From Mycteria americana (taxonomy: Eukaryota > Chordata > Aves > Ciconiiformes > Ciconiidae), in the NCBI RefSeq assembly GCF_035582795.1, contig NC_134372.1, positions 37,095,316 to 37,159,315 of the forward strand: DNA of 64,000 nucleotides, written 5' to 3'. Below the pieces are notes generated by a model. The model was not told the origin of the DNA. It searched no databases and was given only the letters and a program-made list of their open reading frames with translations. Below, in pieces: positions 20,396 to 35,600 of this stretch (the first letter of the stretch is position 1; every line of letters begins with the position of its first letter). The position numbers were made by a program, and so were the translations under genes.

Positions 20396-23088
20396 TAACA
20401 TTTTATTAATATTTATCTTCTACTGCTACAAGACACAACAATAATCAAATAAGAAAAACTTTAATCCTCAAATGCAGCTTTAATCTTCAAATTGGTTAGC
20501 TTATCAGAGGGGTAACATTTATTTCCAAAGACAGGCTGCTCGGAATGATCAGCTGAAATAGAAACCTATAAGTGAAAGGATGTAAGTTTATTGGGCGATG
20601 TTGTCTATATTTATAGTTTCTGTTCAACCCGTATTTCTGTTTTTATATGCGTGTGTCAAAAATTAATATACGGCAAACTTCACCAACAGTTTTAAGAGAT
20701 CCTAAAATATAATAAAATCAATAAATGATGTTCTGGCATAAATGTTTCTGTAGCTGAGGGTGGTCAGGTTCAAAGGGCAACATCTGACCATTTCTCTTTC
20801 CCACCCTGCTGCGGAGTAAGACCCTCCCCTCAACTTCAAATCACTGGGGAGAGGGTAATTTAAGCTATACTTGATGTACCCTATACATCACTGTCTTCAG
20901 GACCAGGTTTAAAATTAAACTCTGATGTACAAAGTTAAACAAAAATGAGATAAAAATTGGCAGGGGTTGAAGAGGGTCAAAGTAGTCAAAACACAAGGTA
21001 GACTATTGCTTCTTTTGATTTATGTTATTCCGTGCACTAAAAAAAATAAAATTATAGCTCTCGTGGAGACTTTTTTCGTCGAGAATAACGCATTCCTAAT
21101 TTGTTTTCTATAGACTTACAGGGCATTTGCTCTGGGAGATGGAAGCATTTATTTATTTATTTATTTTGGCGGGGGCAGAATATCACCAACTGTTGGCAGA
21201 ATATTCAAATTATCATTAGATGCAACCTTTGTCACTCAACAGCAAGTGAAAGAGAATAGTATTTCACCTTCTGTTAGTGGTTATCTTATGATGCACACAT
21301 CTATAACCTTATACACGTAGAGTTTTGCTTTCAGGCAACTCTTTTAAACACAAACAATGTGCTATAGTTACATTTGGTAGCAGAAAGAAAGAGTTCAGTG
21401 AATGTTTCCTTTTGCATGTTATACATGCACATAATGCAGTTACCCTCCAGAAATTCAGTACAGGAAAGATGCCAAACAGCAGATTCTTTTGAAACCAATT
21501 CAAGAAAATCCTTGCAGGAAGTTAATTTTTTATGATGTAGTCAACTTTTCCACATATTGCCATTTACATGGTTAGTGTGTGGACTGCAGGCAAAATAATT
21601 TGGAATCGTAATCTTTATTTTCTCTAATATGATAATGAAATCAACTACTATCCACTGGAATCAAATGAATTTCTCTGTGCTACTCCAGTGGGAGGAATAA
21701 AAGGGTTCTACTGGCTAAACTGCCAGGCTAATGGGAAAATGAAGAAAAATCAAGTCCTTGGATGGCTAGCAAATAAAAAATGCTCATTTTAAACATAATG
21801 GTGGACATATAAAGATCTAGAAATCTTTTAAAACCAGTTAAGCAAGCTTTTTCCAAAGGTTTTTAATTTTCGTATGAGAAAGTCCTGTTGACTTCATATG
21901 GATTACAGCCGTCTGGTTGGGCATGTTCTTGGGCTGTACGAGGGCATTAGACAGCAAAGGCATCTAAACTCTGAAAATGTCTGAACTTGATTTTAAGTCT
22001 AACAGGAGAAAAATTTATGCTGTCTGGACAACTAGAAAAAATAAGTTTTTGTAGTACTGTTTCATTCATATTGACAATGACGATTCTTTGCTGTAATTTA
22101 GTGAGGACCTGTTTGCCATTTAATGTGCAGATTTTAGTCTTTCACCAAAAGTCTAAGTGATGCATTGTGTAAAATGCGCTTTATATGTGTGATTTTACAG
22201 GATTGACCTGCATATACACCTTTAATATACATAATTTGGTAAACAATTTATGTACTAATTAATAAACGCAATTCTTCACAAACACCTGGTTGGAAAGCTG
22301 GAAGTGCAGTAGTATACAAACAGCAGATTGTTTTAACAGATACAGCAAGCAAAGATAAGGATCAAAGGTTATAACGGGTCTACTACTTGTGATCTAGTGT
22401 GCCAAACCCTCTGGATCTAACAGCTGGGCAATATTTTTTTTACCACTGATTAAGACTTTCTCAAATACCTTCTTTTAAAAAAAAACTTTTGGGGTCACGT
22501 AGGAGACTACTCATGCACTCCGTACCTATAGCAGATCACATGTAACGAAGAGCAGAGCAAAGAGCTGGTTGGTTAGGAAATTATGATCCAAAATTTTCCT
22601 ACGTCCATTACGCTTTGGGAATCAGAAGAACTATGAATTAAGGAGATGGTCACACAGGTCACAAGGAATTGCTGCAGTATTCACGAAAGATGTCAAAGCT
22701 ATGAGAGCTGTAGGATTTTCGAATGAAGGTTCAGAGAGAATACAGGGCCACTACGAGGCTAGTAGCTACTCAGAAATCAGGTAAAGAACAAAAATATATG
22801 AAACATTTAAACAGAGGGAGAATATCAGCTGTCAGAAATACATGTAACCCTTTAAAATCATGTGCTTAGCGTGAGTGATGTCTTTTGCTGATTTATCCAT
22901 GCAGCAATTAGGAGCTCTTCCCTAGGAGAGGTGTGTGGCATAGAAAATGAACTGATTGATTCCTTCGTGCACCAAGTAGTTGATTACGGGTAACTGATCC
23001 GTTTTACAGATGTTATACTAAGTGTGTTACTGTACACAATCATCCAAGACTAAGATGCATCAAGGGTGCCTAAGCGTGCTTGCTCAGT
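20396..23088. other. Upstream desert, segment 2
   Basis: AT-rich unique DNA with a (TTTA)n run at 21147-21166 and a PBX-HOX-type TGATTGAT at 22953-22960. No gene is seen. Confidence 0.5.
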
Positions 23089-23161
23089 AAGGGCCTCATT
23101 CAGAGCTCATCAAAATGGAAAGATTTCCACTGAGTGCACAGGGTTCTGGATTAGGCCTTTT
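23089..23161. repeat. Fold-back element F
   Basis: Starts AAGGGCCTCATTCAGAGC and ends GTTCTGGATTAGGCCTTT. The two ends are complementary with few mismatches. Confidence 0.55.
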
Positions 23162-26100
23162 CCATCTACCTGACTGGAAGAGAGATTTCCATTTCAGTGC
23201 GGCTGTGAGATGCAGTTTTCTCCACTGTCTTATACTGTCAATTTTTAGCGCATAGTATTCTTCTAGAGTGAAATTTACCCATCAACGTGTACAAATGCTC
23301 TGAACTATTTATTAATGACGTTTCTTCAGTCCCCGTTTTTACCAAGGAAAGCAGTCTTACCAGAACTTTCTTCTGAGTGTGTTCAGATTTACATTACCTT
23401 GCTCAAGCACCTGCAAAGGTACTGTGCTCCGAACAACAGCAAAGAACTGAGTCTATAATTTAATAACCCCCCTCTGAGTAATTAGTATTCACTCAGTGAA
23501 ATTCAGGGTTTGTAGAGGTCCAGTCAAAGGCCTAAGCACCATTTAAGTCCAGCTTATTCCTCAAGGCACCTCTGAACTGAATTGGGCCCCATTTTATTAA
23601 ATTATAATAGAAAGACTGCCATGTCAAGTATACTGATGCGGAAAGACCCAACCTCACAAGACCTCACACAGATAAGTAATCATCACTTATGCTAATAGCA
23701 CATTTGACTTCCGTGGGATGACACATGAGGATGGACTACTTACTTGACTAAGATTAGTAAGAACAGGCATGTTACACAGAACAAATGACTTATAAATATC
23801 CAGCTGCAGCAAAGTGCTGACTCCCCTCAGTGAGTGTTGTGAGGGTGAATGAAGGGCAGGATATGATCTTTAGAAACCTCGCTGAATACTATTATTGAGT
23901 TGGTGACAATTTTGCAGATTTCTAACCTATAATAAACCTCGGCTTTGCCTCCTCAGTGACATGCTTCTCTCCACTGTTTTTCTGTTCTGCTTTCCTTTTC
24001 TTTTGCCATAATCCAACAATCCATTTTTATAATTTTTTTTTTACTCTTTCTTCTTTAATGTTTGCAAATGAATTTTGTGTTTTTGAAAGGTATTTAAGCA
24101 ACAGCCACAAAGCCACAAGTGCTCCTATTTACCTGCAGAGCAGACTACTTGGTAGCATCTCTACACTGCCCTGCCGGTGTTCCCCCCGTCTGCTCTGCCG
24201 GGATCAGTGCAGTCTCTATGCTCATTTAGTCTTTGGCTTCTCCCTTCGAAGCTGACAATAAGGGTATCATACAGGGTATACCATTCCAGCAATTTTGTCT
24301 GATAAAATGCCTAACTGTTAGGCCTCTGTTTAATACAATTTTATTTCATACAGGTCACAAACAATCAGGTTTTGGCCCTTATGCTCTATAATGCCTTTGA
24401 ACCAGCACTCTAGAAAGGGAAAAATCTTTATGTCTGACCTGACTCAGTTTCACTTATTTGTTCTTTAATTCTTTGTGGTCCATTTTTTTTACCTATTTTG
24501 TTTTCACTAATTTAAAAAGTATTTGATTGCAATTAAGTGGAGCTGCCCTCCCTGGTTTTCCTGTCCTGATCAGACCTTTAAAACCGATTCTTCTTTTTGT
24601 TTTTCTCCTTTACCACTGGCTGGAGAAGCTTTATCTGAAAGTAATGTAGTAGTGACCTCTGATGACTTGCTTCTAGGGATTTTATGAATCCAGAATTAAT
24701 TTGTTCCTGAGACCTGGAGAAACCATGAATGGTGAAAAATGTTTCTGGTACATGCATAATAACTGGTATAAATATTGTATCCAACACCAAAATCCCAAAG
24801 CCCAAATACTATAACCTATTTACAAAGGGACCCTTAAATCCAGTTTTGTTTGACCTGTATTGTAGAGAACTGTATAAACGTCACAAAGTCAAAGAACGTA
24901 AGTACTATAGCATTTGTAGTATTCTTAAATGAGTATTTTCCTGTTTCTTGGGGGCTTCTAGCTCAGCTGTAATGATAGCTCTGTTGTGTGTGTGCGCCTC
25001 TGTGTTTTGCCAGTCACATAAGTGAAATAAAAATGCCCTAATTTCTGCAACTTTGCTTTCATTGCACTGTAAAGCACTAAAAGCAGAAACAGTTTCCTGA
25101 AGAACTCCTCCATAGCAGGCCCTTGAACAAGATGACTGTTTCTAATAAGCAACAGCTGTCGTTGTGGTTTTACTAGTCAAATGATTCATGTCTTTTGCTC
25201 AGAAATGATAAGTGGAACAAATGTTTACTTAGATATGTAACAGAGGAACAATTGAAAAATAGTAGACTGTCAAATAGAAATATCTTCCTGTTATCTGATC
25301 CTTGACAATTAGTCTGAACTGGTTTTTAGTCAAAAGGCAAAGTTACAGCGGTGCAGTTCGAATGGCGAAGGGTTGAGCTCACGGAGTTCTGCAAACCAAA
25401 TTCAGCAGGCTGGTTTGCAAACGTCGGCAGTAGCCCAGCAGATCTGAGGGGGACGCAAGCACCTCTGTGCAGACTGCTACCCCACCTCATTCCGGGCAGC
25501 CTCCCCTCCTATCTTTAGTCATCCTTGAAAGGAAGACAGTGAACTTACCATTTCCACTTGTTTCTGCTATGTCTTCAGGGAATACCAAAGCGCTTCTCTG
25601 CCGCTTGGTCTTGAGTGAATATCCTCTGTTGGCTACTGCTTCCCCAGGATTTTACACAGTCTTCTGGGAGGAGCAGATTAAATGAGGAGAAGTATTCTAA
25701 TGCAGGAGATTCCAGGCTCTGTTCAAGGACAAAAAGATTACATTACCCTTCAGAGGTTGGGAAGGAGAACCGAACAGACCCGTGATGTATCTCTGCTGAG
25801 CCTGGAAGCTGCTGCAGTCAGAGAGATTTGACACCGCTGTGGCATCGCAGGGCTAGAGGTAAATTTTTGTTAAGTGCTAGGGAAGCAGCGGTAGACTAAC
25901 TCTTACGAGCCTAAGAAGACGGCATCAAAAAACGGTGTCTTCTGCCTTTGAAGGGGGGCTGGGAGACAAACAAGCATGGAGAAGGCCAAGGGAGCCTTGG
26001 GGGCAAATGATGGGCAAATGATACCAGTGTACATCTATAACTTACTTGAACTTATCTGGATGCTTGCCAGTAGAATAGGGTTTAAATCCACCTTTATTTT

Positions 26101-26184
26101 GCATAGATTCTGGACTTTGTCACTTTTTCAGAACTCTCTCTTCAGTATCGCTGTACGACACTGCGCTGCGTTGTATGGAAAGAC
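23162..26184. other. Upstream desert, segment 3
   Basis: Unique AT-rich sequence. There is a small inverted repeat GCCTAAC-T-GTTAGGC at 24309-24323. No gene is seen. Confidence 0.5.
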
Positions 26185-26375
26185 TGTCAGAGCTTCGGTT
26201 TCCCATCTGTAAAATGGGGGTAATATTTCCTTTCTCCCAGCCTTTATTTAGCTTACAAGGCTCCTGGGACTAGAATTCTTTTATTGCGTGTTTCTGTATT
26301 GTCTCGTACAACAAGACCCTGATCTCAGTTGAAGCCTGTAAGTATCACTGAAATATGAATGGATAATAATAAAAA
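26185..26375 (+). mobile_element. MIR-like SINE with a LINE-type 3' tail
   Basis: CGGTTTCCCATCTGTAAAAT followed by GGGGGTAAT is the MIR core. Further along, CCCTGATCTCAGTTGAAGCC and a terminal run of ATAATAAT match the 3' tail of sauropsid MIR/L2-type elements. The core is close enough to the family to be confident; the exact subfamily is not. Confidence 0.88.
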
Positions 26376-29300
26376 GATGATTTTGACACAAAATGGAATT
26401 TTATATTCTGGAAAGTGAAATAAAATATGTACTAAAGTCTACTAAAGTGTAACCGTGAGATCAAATGATAAAATTCTTCTGGCAACAAAGAGTTGACACA
26501 AATTTGTGAGATTAAACTGAACCAACTCAACGGAGGCTTGTTCTGGTGGTTTATTCATATAAAGTATATGAAAAAAGTAAGTGAGATGATCAAATTACCC
26601 TCACAGCATGGATTTTGACATGGATGTAGACTAACTGAGTCACCGGAGGACTGAGCAGGTGCGTTGTTCTAATTATACCCTCAGTCTTGTGAGGAAGGAG
26701 CAAACTTCCCGGTTGCTTCCCTGGTGGAGATAAGGTGTTATCAGCCATCAGCAAATGAGAGGGGAGAACAAGGACAAGGCACCTGATGGGAGAAAGAGGA
26801 GGAAAGGAGGAGGCAAAGAGAGCATATTCATAATGCTACTCATCTTTTAAAAATGTATACACATGTCTACTCTGAGCCATTTGGATGCCACTTCTAGTAC
26901 TCATTTCTTGTGTCTCTCACTAACCCTTCCTTATGGCGAGGCACACAAAATTCTTTTTTAACATTTTCTCTTTTATGGTCTTGTAGTGAGATATCTGGCT
27001 AAATATAACGATTTATTTGTTTATTAATTAATCAACAACAGGCACACTAGGAGTTACAATCCAAACAGTCCCCCACACGGGTTTTTATCACCATATACTA
27101 TACCCCTAGGGAAATACACATCTTTTTTTCAGGAGCATAAATGGACATTTCTATAAATTGCAACTACTTGGGTGCATGTAATATGCAATATTATTCATCT
27201 TTGTATTCCAGGTGAATCCAGACTAGACTACCAGCCTCTAGGGGAGTCTGCTTCATATAATTATCAGTATTCAAAGAATGATTGTAGATGTTGTAGCTTA
27301 ACAGCAGGTGAATGGTCCTTATCTGAATATTAAATAAAGTGCAACTGGATTTCCAGGTTATCTCTGGCTAAATGTTTGCAAAGTCATTAGTGAAAGCATG
27401 CAGCTATAATCCCAACCACTCTTCTTACAAAGGATTTCCACTTTTGTTTTTAATTCCTTTACAGGATGAATTGTTCATCTCCCTTTCCTATACACACAAT
27501 TTTGTCCCTTGGTTGGACTACCAGAAACATCAAGGAAGCTGCCTTGTAAGTAGAACCTACGCTCTTTTTTTTTTTTTTTTCTTTATCCTAAACAACAAAA
27601 GAAACCTAGGGAAGAGTGACAAAGAGAAAGATTTATTATTTCCTCTGAGGACGACCAGAGCTCTGAGTGTTGGGAAAAGGCTCTTTAGTAAACTGCTCCT
27701 TTGTCCTCCCAAGTTCTGGGAACTTTAGCTCCATATTCAGTTTCCTTATTGCATGATCTGAGAGAAGCTTTATGTATTTATTTAGCAAAAACCTTTTATT
27801 ACTGTTTTAAAATGGGGGATTTAATATACTTGAACACTGTTTTAGTAGCTTGATAGTGGATGCTATGTGAATGCAGTAGATAGTAGTTACGAGAAAATTA
27901 ATAGCAACAAAGAACAAGAACAAAAACACCCCCTGCTGAGCAGAAGGGAATAGACCAGACCCAGCATAGGAAAATTACTGGAGATAAAGGAAGAAGAATT
28001 ACCGTGGGACTATATAACACAAGATTTTTAAGGCACAACTCGTATTTCAGTCCCTAGATGTGAAGAGCACGGTGATCCTAGTGATCCTGCTAGAGAGCCA
28101 TTTTGAAGAGGAATTTTCAAGACGGACATACTCTACAACGAGGTAGCTAGGCTAGGACATCAGCCGCATCCTTTGCCAGGCACCACAAAAGACTTATACC
28201 CACTAAGACCCGGACCATCAGTGGCAAAGCATGTTATCACAATAACTGCAAATATTTTATTTTAATTGAATATAAACATAATTCAATATGAAATTGAATA
28301 TTATTTAACTGAATATTAAAGAAACAAACACAACCCCCCCAAAATGGACCCATCACTACAGTAAGCCATATACTATTTATTTTTACATGGATTCCCATTT
28401 ATTTTGAGCTGTAACACATGCTGAGTTTTCAGCATGACATAGGCTATCATCTTTAGTTTTCAGGCACTACACCTCTCACTGCTGCTATTTCAGGCTTCTG
28501 CAGACTCAGGCAGATATTACTACACCAGTCTACAAGGCTTTCTGCTCATCTTTGCAGAAATGCAGAGTAGAAACATTTATTCCAAAAGGGAGGAGGGAAG
28601 AACGCTGAGCACAATTTTGTGTTTAGCTCTGAATTATCTAGCAAACCATGCAGTCTCAGGGACTAGGGAATATAAAGGGCTCAGCTTCTACATGCCAAAG
28701 CCCCGTTTCTTTCAGTAACAAGAAATAGGGAGAGCTTTTTCTAGCACATGAGCAATTCTATGTATTTTTACTTAAAATTATGTCAGATTGTAAAGCTCAT
28801 AAGTTTTGGAAGTGCACTGATTCACACTCTTCCATCACGAAATTGCTATTCTGTTGCGCTCTAACTTTTCTAGCTTTGTTCCTTGGCACATCTACAGTGG
28901 ATGTTACTGAGGGCTCATTCTGGGCTTTGTACCTATGCTATGGTTGCCAGCAATGTAGGAAACAGAGCCTCGAGGAGTGTGTTTTTTTCCAGTCCCATAT
29001 TCCTAAGTATATTTATATGAAAGTGAACTGCACAATAATTACAGTATCAGTTCTGGTATTCCTGTTTTCATAATGCTAAAAAGAAAAAAAAGAAACTGAA
29101 TAAGCAGTGCTTTTTGGTTGTGTTTGTAGTTGTGATGATCTTCTGTTAAAGGGAAGGGCTCTCGCACGTTTAGGCAGGAGCCTTTAGTTACCGTTTTGTG
29201 ACTCCCTCTAGGACCAGAAGTATTCCATTTTGACTGGAACAGACTGCAGAAGTTAACAACTGTTTTCTGTTTGGCATTTTTATATGTATTAAAAAAAAAA

Positions 29301-29570
29301 AAGTAAAAAGGTTCAGCCAAAACTGTTCTACACAGTTCAGAACCCAAATTTTCATTCCTGCTCAAGTGTGAGTCACCTGCAGTCACTGGGATTATTCCGA
29401 TTTATCCTTAAACACGTCCATTTTCTAATGACACTTTTTAGCAATACCTGACCTCTTGTTATTTGTATTCGTTTCTATTTTTATAACCTCTTGAAGTACT
29501 TACACACGTCCTGATTTAAAAATAAGCCCTTTAACAGGCCATCTGCACTTAGAAGCCAATGGCCAAATCC
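26376..29570. other. Upstream desert, segment 4
   Basis: No gene is seen. A T run lies near 27566-27580, a run of A near 29290-29300, and an AT-rich stretch near 28260-28315 repeats ATTGAATA in both orientations. Confidence 0.5.
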
Positions 29571-29633
29571 CAATCCATCTGAAGCTGGTGGAAATTTTGA
29601 CATTTATTTCAATGGTGAAATCATAATTTGGTC
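29571..29633. repeat. Fold-back element B
   Basis: GGCCAAATCC at the left and ATAATTTGGTC at the right form short inverted ends. The interior has the TTCAATGG motif also seen in related elements. Confidence 0.5.
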
Positions 29634-32600
29634 GAAGTGTACAGTAAAAGGGAAGATGATTTGCTTAGGGAGTGATGAGGGTTGGCTTTGTCCCTGTCAT
29701 CAACCACATGCTGACTGATTTAAGAATGAAACTTGGACCTCCTCACAGAGGCAATCAATCATTAGACCGGATGCCCTTGTTCAGCTAGGCTAAGCAGTGG
29801 GACAAACACAGGAATGTAATGGGAGAGCAAAAAAATAGTAAGCTTTAGAGAACCTGAGAATATCTCATGTTTCTGTATCATATCCTCAAAAAACTTGAAA
29901 AAGCAGTGAGTTTATCCAGCATATGGCTCTTCTGTAGCTGATTGACTGAGGTTGGATGTTGTGGTCTTTATTCATAACTTCCACCAATTTCAGAGACAAT
30001 ATTTGCATGCAGGAGGGCTGAACAGAACAGCCAGAATACATGTCAACCTCAGGTTACAGCTAGCATAAAAGCTTTCCATCACAGATATGGACTCTTGACC
30101 ATCACCACACCAGGCGCTGCCAGGCACACAAGAGGACAGCTTTCTGGGACACGGTCAATAGCTTTACCTGAGATGATCTTGCGGTTTTGGTCTCCTAAGC
30201 AGATCTGTGATTTGGCAGACTTTTTAAACATATACAGACTAAAACACCTCCAGCAACGTAGACCTAGTTTCAAGCACTGTGGTAAATACCGTAGTACGTA
30301 TTTTACAATTGTATAATATTTATATTGGGAATGTAGTTGTTTCTAAGTCTATAGTACATACTTCTCTGTTAAATTTCTCATGGAAGAAGATTGTGAAGGT
30401 ACAACCTGTGCTCTGGCTGCTTGGTTCTGGTCCAGAAGTGAGAAGCAGTCACAACACCTCTTCAGCTCCCCTTGGGCAGAGGTCCTGATAGGCATGGACC
30501 TGAGCCCCTGCCATCCCTGCCCCGCCTCTCTGCCTGCTGCCTGTGATGTAGGTTTGGGTAGGAAATGCAGTGAGAGCGGACTGACTACATTCCGGGTTTA
30601 CAACCCACCAGCCAGCCCAGCAGAGCCACCATCAATCCCTATAAACTGTAGCGATTTTCATAACACCACGGGGTGAGCCCTGATCCAAAGCCCTCAACCA
30701 CTGGTGCTCCCTTGACTGCTATTGAGTACGTGCCCAAATGCTTACAGCCCTCAGCCTTTTCACTAAAGTCAGAAAGAGGCCCACACAGGTAAATTACTGT
30801 TAGCCATAGAAATATTCCTATATGGGAGAGGGTGTGAGTTACACAAATATCTACTCTATAAATCTGTTATGTGGCTTGGGAGGAAAACAAAAAAGCCACT
30901 TAAAAATTTGCTCCAAATTTGGCCACAGTATAGTTTTGTTAGTTCAAAGAAATGGAGCTAACTTTATTGTTATTTGTGTTTGGATCAAAGAAAATTATGA
31001 AAATAAACATTAGACAGAATGATAATCAACACTGGAGAAGAAATGTTTACTAAAGATTTTCTTCTGTGTTCTCTTACCAGCATTAATAATATTTTCTTTT
31101 TCTAAAGTTTTCTTGCTTCCTTCAAAGAGATTGATTTCAGTAGAAAGAACAAACATATGCAAATAAACTGAATGATGTTATACCCCCTGCCCCTATCCCC
31201 CCAAACTGCATCAGATAATTCCATATTGTTAGTCTGCATTACATTTTTATCAGTTTTTTGTCTTAATCAGATATGAAGCTCTTGCAGTACATCTCTAGAA
31301 CTGGGCTGTGACCCTGATGTGACTCTACAGCACAGAACCAGCCTTAACCCTGCTGTAATCTAATAGTTCAAATTTAACGGATTTGTTTTTTCAGTGGAAA
31401 TAATGGCTTCCTGTCACAAAACAGAGCCACAGATTACATATCTGATAAATGGCTTTGGCATGATTTTTTCATGTAACACACAATTAACAGTGCTTTTCAT
31501 AAGATTCATGGTTTAAGGATTTGGCGAAAGCATTAATAAGTTCATTGCTATGCATTTTCTTAAAAAAAAATCTACATTTCTGCTAGTGCTTTAAAAACAA
31601 ATAATACTTTGCTTAGAAAGATCTCATCTATGCTTTCCAGTGTTAATTTAGCCTCAAAACACTACACTGAAATTATTACCACTGAGTGCTGATGTATTTT
31701 TTCATGAGGCATATAATTATAATTGATAACCCAAAATGTAAATAGGGTAATTTTGATTTTATAAGCTACCACCCATACAGATACTGAAAATTTCCACATT
31801 ATAGCTATAATTGTTTTTTGTCATGCCATAATCCCCTAAACATTATCAACTAATTAATAGCTGAACAATACATAAGGAGATATACAGTTCTTCTATGGAT
31901 AGTATTACGTATTTTGAAGGAGTTTATTATCTTTAGCTTGGTTTTGAAATCACAGTTCAGAATTGCTCATGCTGCCTTCCTTGGTTCTCTTCAGCCCACC
32001 CAACCACCAGCCTTACACTGCTGCGTGTTGCTAACTCCTAGCATTTACAATGAGGTAATCATCACCTTGTAGTTCATTGGTGTGAATGCTGGTCAGATGG
32101 CCTGGATTTTATTAACAGAAATAGGGTCACAAGTCAAATACATGCTTGGGGTCAGTGAGCAAATACAAAAGAAGATTAGAGGAACAAAAAAATGTGACTG
32201 GAGGGGTAAAATCCCACTGGGGGTTAATCGAGCAGAAATGTATCAAAGAATGTAAACTACCCTTTCTTTTGTTATTCATCGTACAGGACGTAGTTCCTAT
32301 GTCCTGCTGATTCCAGTTAGATAGAGCATCATCTCCAGAATGCTATCTTTTAATGATCTCTTTGCACAGAGCCTTACAGAGGGACTTCCAATAATACTAC
32401 TGCTTACTGCTATTACCACTGCTACTACTACTAAAACAATAACAACAATAAGAACAATTAAAACCACCTAGCATAAATATATGAATTACAAAGAGTTGCT
32501 TCACCTAGTATTGTACTATGCAAAGACTGCCTATAAAAAATAAGAGAAAAATAGTATTCAATGTCACTTTTCTGGGATTCTCTTCTGCCTTCAAGACAAA

Positions 32601-35600
32601 AAGACTGGACCAAGAACTAACTTCACAATTATAGTGATTTAGCTCCCGCTTGCAAAGCAAATGAATGAATAAAAACATTTCTAAAGGTATGGTATTGTAT
32701 TGCTATGGTTTTAGTTTTTTAAGAAAGACTGTCCTTTCAAAAGACAGAACAACAAAAAAGAATCTAGCATCTCTGATCTGCACAGTAAGTACGGGACTTG
32801 GTAGGGCCCAAATGGTAGCAGTCAAGAAAAATCATAGGGTACTTACCAAGTGGCAGCTGATTTTCTCTTTTGATACATGTTCATCGCTCTTTCTATGACA
32901 AGAAGCAGAATATTCTGCCTTATTTGAACTACGCACATTTGTCTAATTCTTTAAAATCCCAGCAGTAGAAAGATTCCCTTTTCATCAATTTCCATTTATT
33001 ATGCTTGTAGCTACATATTGTAATATGAATTCTTCTATCCATGTATACTGCACATCTATAGATTTTATGTTTTCACACATCACATGAAAAGCATATTTCA
33101 AAACTATTGCATTATCATGTGCCAGAATAATATTGCTATGGGAATTCAGACACATTATCAAAAGTACAGTATAAAGCAAGGAAGTGAGAGTCAGGAAGGA
33201 AGGAATCCTTACTTCTATGACTACCTGCCACTGACTTAGTGTGCAATGTTCATAAAGTCTCTTAATCTTATTTTGGCATACTTTATATATAAAACAAGCA
33301 ATATGTCCTTCTGCAAGGCTGAAATAAATGTTAACTGGTCCAATCATGCCCTTCGGGAGCAAAATTGGGATTTCTGTCATCAACGTCAAGATGAGCCAAA
33401 CCAGGCTCAGAGATTGTAAATCTTTACGTTCCAAAGAAAGACACTACATAGATGAAAATTTCATGGCCAGATACAAACTGTGGTAGACTACTGAAGGATT
33501 AATGTGAAACCGAATACTGTAAATGTAAGTATTGCTTGAAATGAAATCAAAGGCTTCCTTAATTACCTATCTGTGTTTTCCCATACAATTTATTTTCACA
33601 CATTACATACCTCCTTCAGGAATATGTGTATTTGATCCTGCATCTTATAGCAAAGTATATATCTAACTTAGATATTGTCCCTTAAGTTTAAAACTAAGTA
33701 TGTGCTTAAGTGTTTTGCTGGATCAGATTGTACAGCGTTGTGCAGGACTGAACCTTCATAGGGCCACATGCAGGATTTTCCTCCTCTTTGAACAAAGGGT
33801 GCTATGCCAGCGTGTACACACTGTGTCTGACCTAAGATCAGCAGCCAAGTTGTGGACACCCACATAAGGATTTTCTTTACAGAACTGACCTTAAAAATGG
33901 AAATGTCTATCTCCTCCTGCTACACTGGCAGACAGCATTTATGCAATGGTCCAGATGTACGAGACCTTGTTAGCAACTGTAGCTTTTACACAACTTACTC
34001 GTAAGTTAGTGGGTTGGAAATCACACATTTTAGAAATATTTTCTGAAGGATATGATCATATTTTCTGCCCTTAAAAGTGTTTAATGTTGCATGTTCATTA
34101 CGTATTTTAGTGTTACTTAATTTAAAAGGTTTTTAGACAATACAAATTACCACAGAGTGGATTTAGACATGCTTATAAAATAATAATAGGTATTTAATAC
34201 ACAAAAAAGCCTATACAAAAAAGAAAAACTCTTATAACTATATTGACATGCAATGAATATATTTCTAAAAAGCCATGAGTTTAAAGTGTCTTTCCAAGGT
34301 TTACGTTTCAGTTATTTGAGTCCTTTCTGTGGAATACAGTCCAGTAAAACACAACATGCTGAAGTCTTTCTGCTAACTTAGTGTAGAAGCACTACTTAGA
34401 AGAGTTAACTTTTTAATAAAGTGGTCAAAATATTTTAAGAAATATCACTTCATGAAATAGAATTAATTACCTTTGCATCTATATTATGTGGAGGAGACAT
34501 ACTAAATACTTCAGACAGCAGTGCTGAGATGTATTGAGGTTTGCATAATGCCAACATGCTGTATTACTACTTAAAGGCTTGCAAATAAGAATTTTACTAC
34601 AGTCACAACATATACATTGGGCTCTTCCAGTAGATTGATCACTCAAATAAAAAGAAAGGAATGTTTTTGATCTGCAAAGAAGATGGGCAAAAAGTAAGCC
34701 TGCTCATCTTAACTCTGCATTAGGAAAAAAAATGAACTTTGATCTATCATATTGCAGAGCTGCATGTATTTCAATGGCAATTTATCAATTCTTTAATAGT
34801 CAAAGCTCCCAAGTAGTAAAAGCTTCTTAGACTTCCTAATCTAATAGCCATTATTTTAAATTTTTATTCTGTATGACTTACTGTTAGGAAGCAAGAAAGC
34901 AATGTATTTTCTTAAGAATTCTCTCTTTTATAAGAACTGATGAAATGGCGTGCAATACTACTAATTTTGTTTGTTCTTCCTCGTGCTGGTGTAAAAACAA
35001 TGCAGAACCCCACCTTAATATATGTTAACATTTCTTACCTAATCTAACGGCACTGCGTATCAGCAACAGGACTGTCTTAAGGTCAGGATATAGCAGCACC
35101 ACCCCTTAAGGGAACACTTTCTCCTTTCAGGGTCGGAGCACTGTACGTGCTCCCGCCGTCGGTACCATCACCCTGCCCGCTGCTGACAGTGCTGGGCTGG
35201 AGGCACGGCTCTGCCTGCGGTGCCCCCTCCGGCCCCAGCTCGGGCGTCTTCCACCCTGTGGGGAGCAATTAGGAAGCTTTCTCTGTGCTCCAGCCACCAC
35301 GACTGCTGCAATTTGTCTTTACAGGGGATATAAAAGGTCCCTCTGCTTCCTCCACCAACACCAGATGGGTGGGAGAATGTGTCCCAAGGTGATGGACCCA
35401 GCTCCACGGTGAGCCCCCATTTTTCTGGGTAGGGTGTGCCCTGTATTCCTAAGACAATGGAGACATGAGGGTATTTAGCACCCTGTGGGCCTATCACAGA
35501 TGTGAATCTGAAATAAGCTTAAGACTGGCTTGTTTTAAAAAGTTTACCTTGGCAAGTCCAAAGTACAAGGAAGAGCATTTAAGACTGCAGATCTAAACTT

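Noticed and set aside
32985..33434. 149-codon minus-strand frame in AT-rich DNA
   Set aside because: No family resemblance; the length is not remarkable for a 64 kb six-frame search.
35219..35234. GTGCCCCCTCCGGC as a CTCF site facing the 53.8 kb block
   Set aside because: Only about 11 of 14 positions match in reverse, and its orientation relative to 53.8 kb is divergent, which does not suit a loop.
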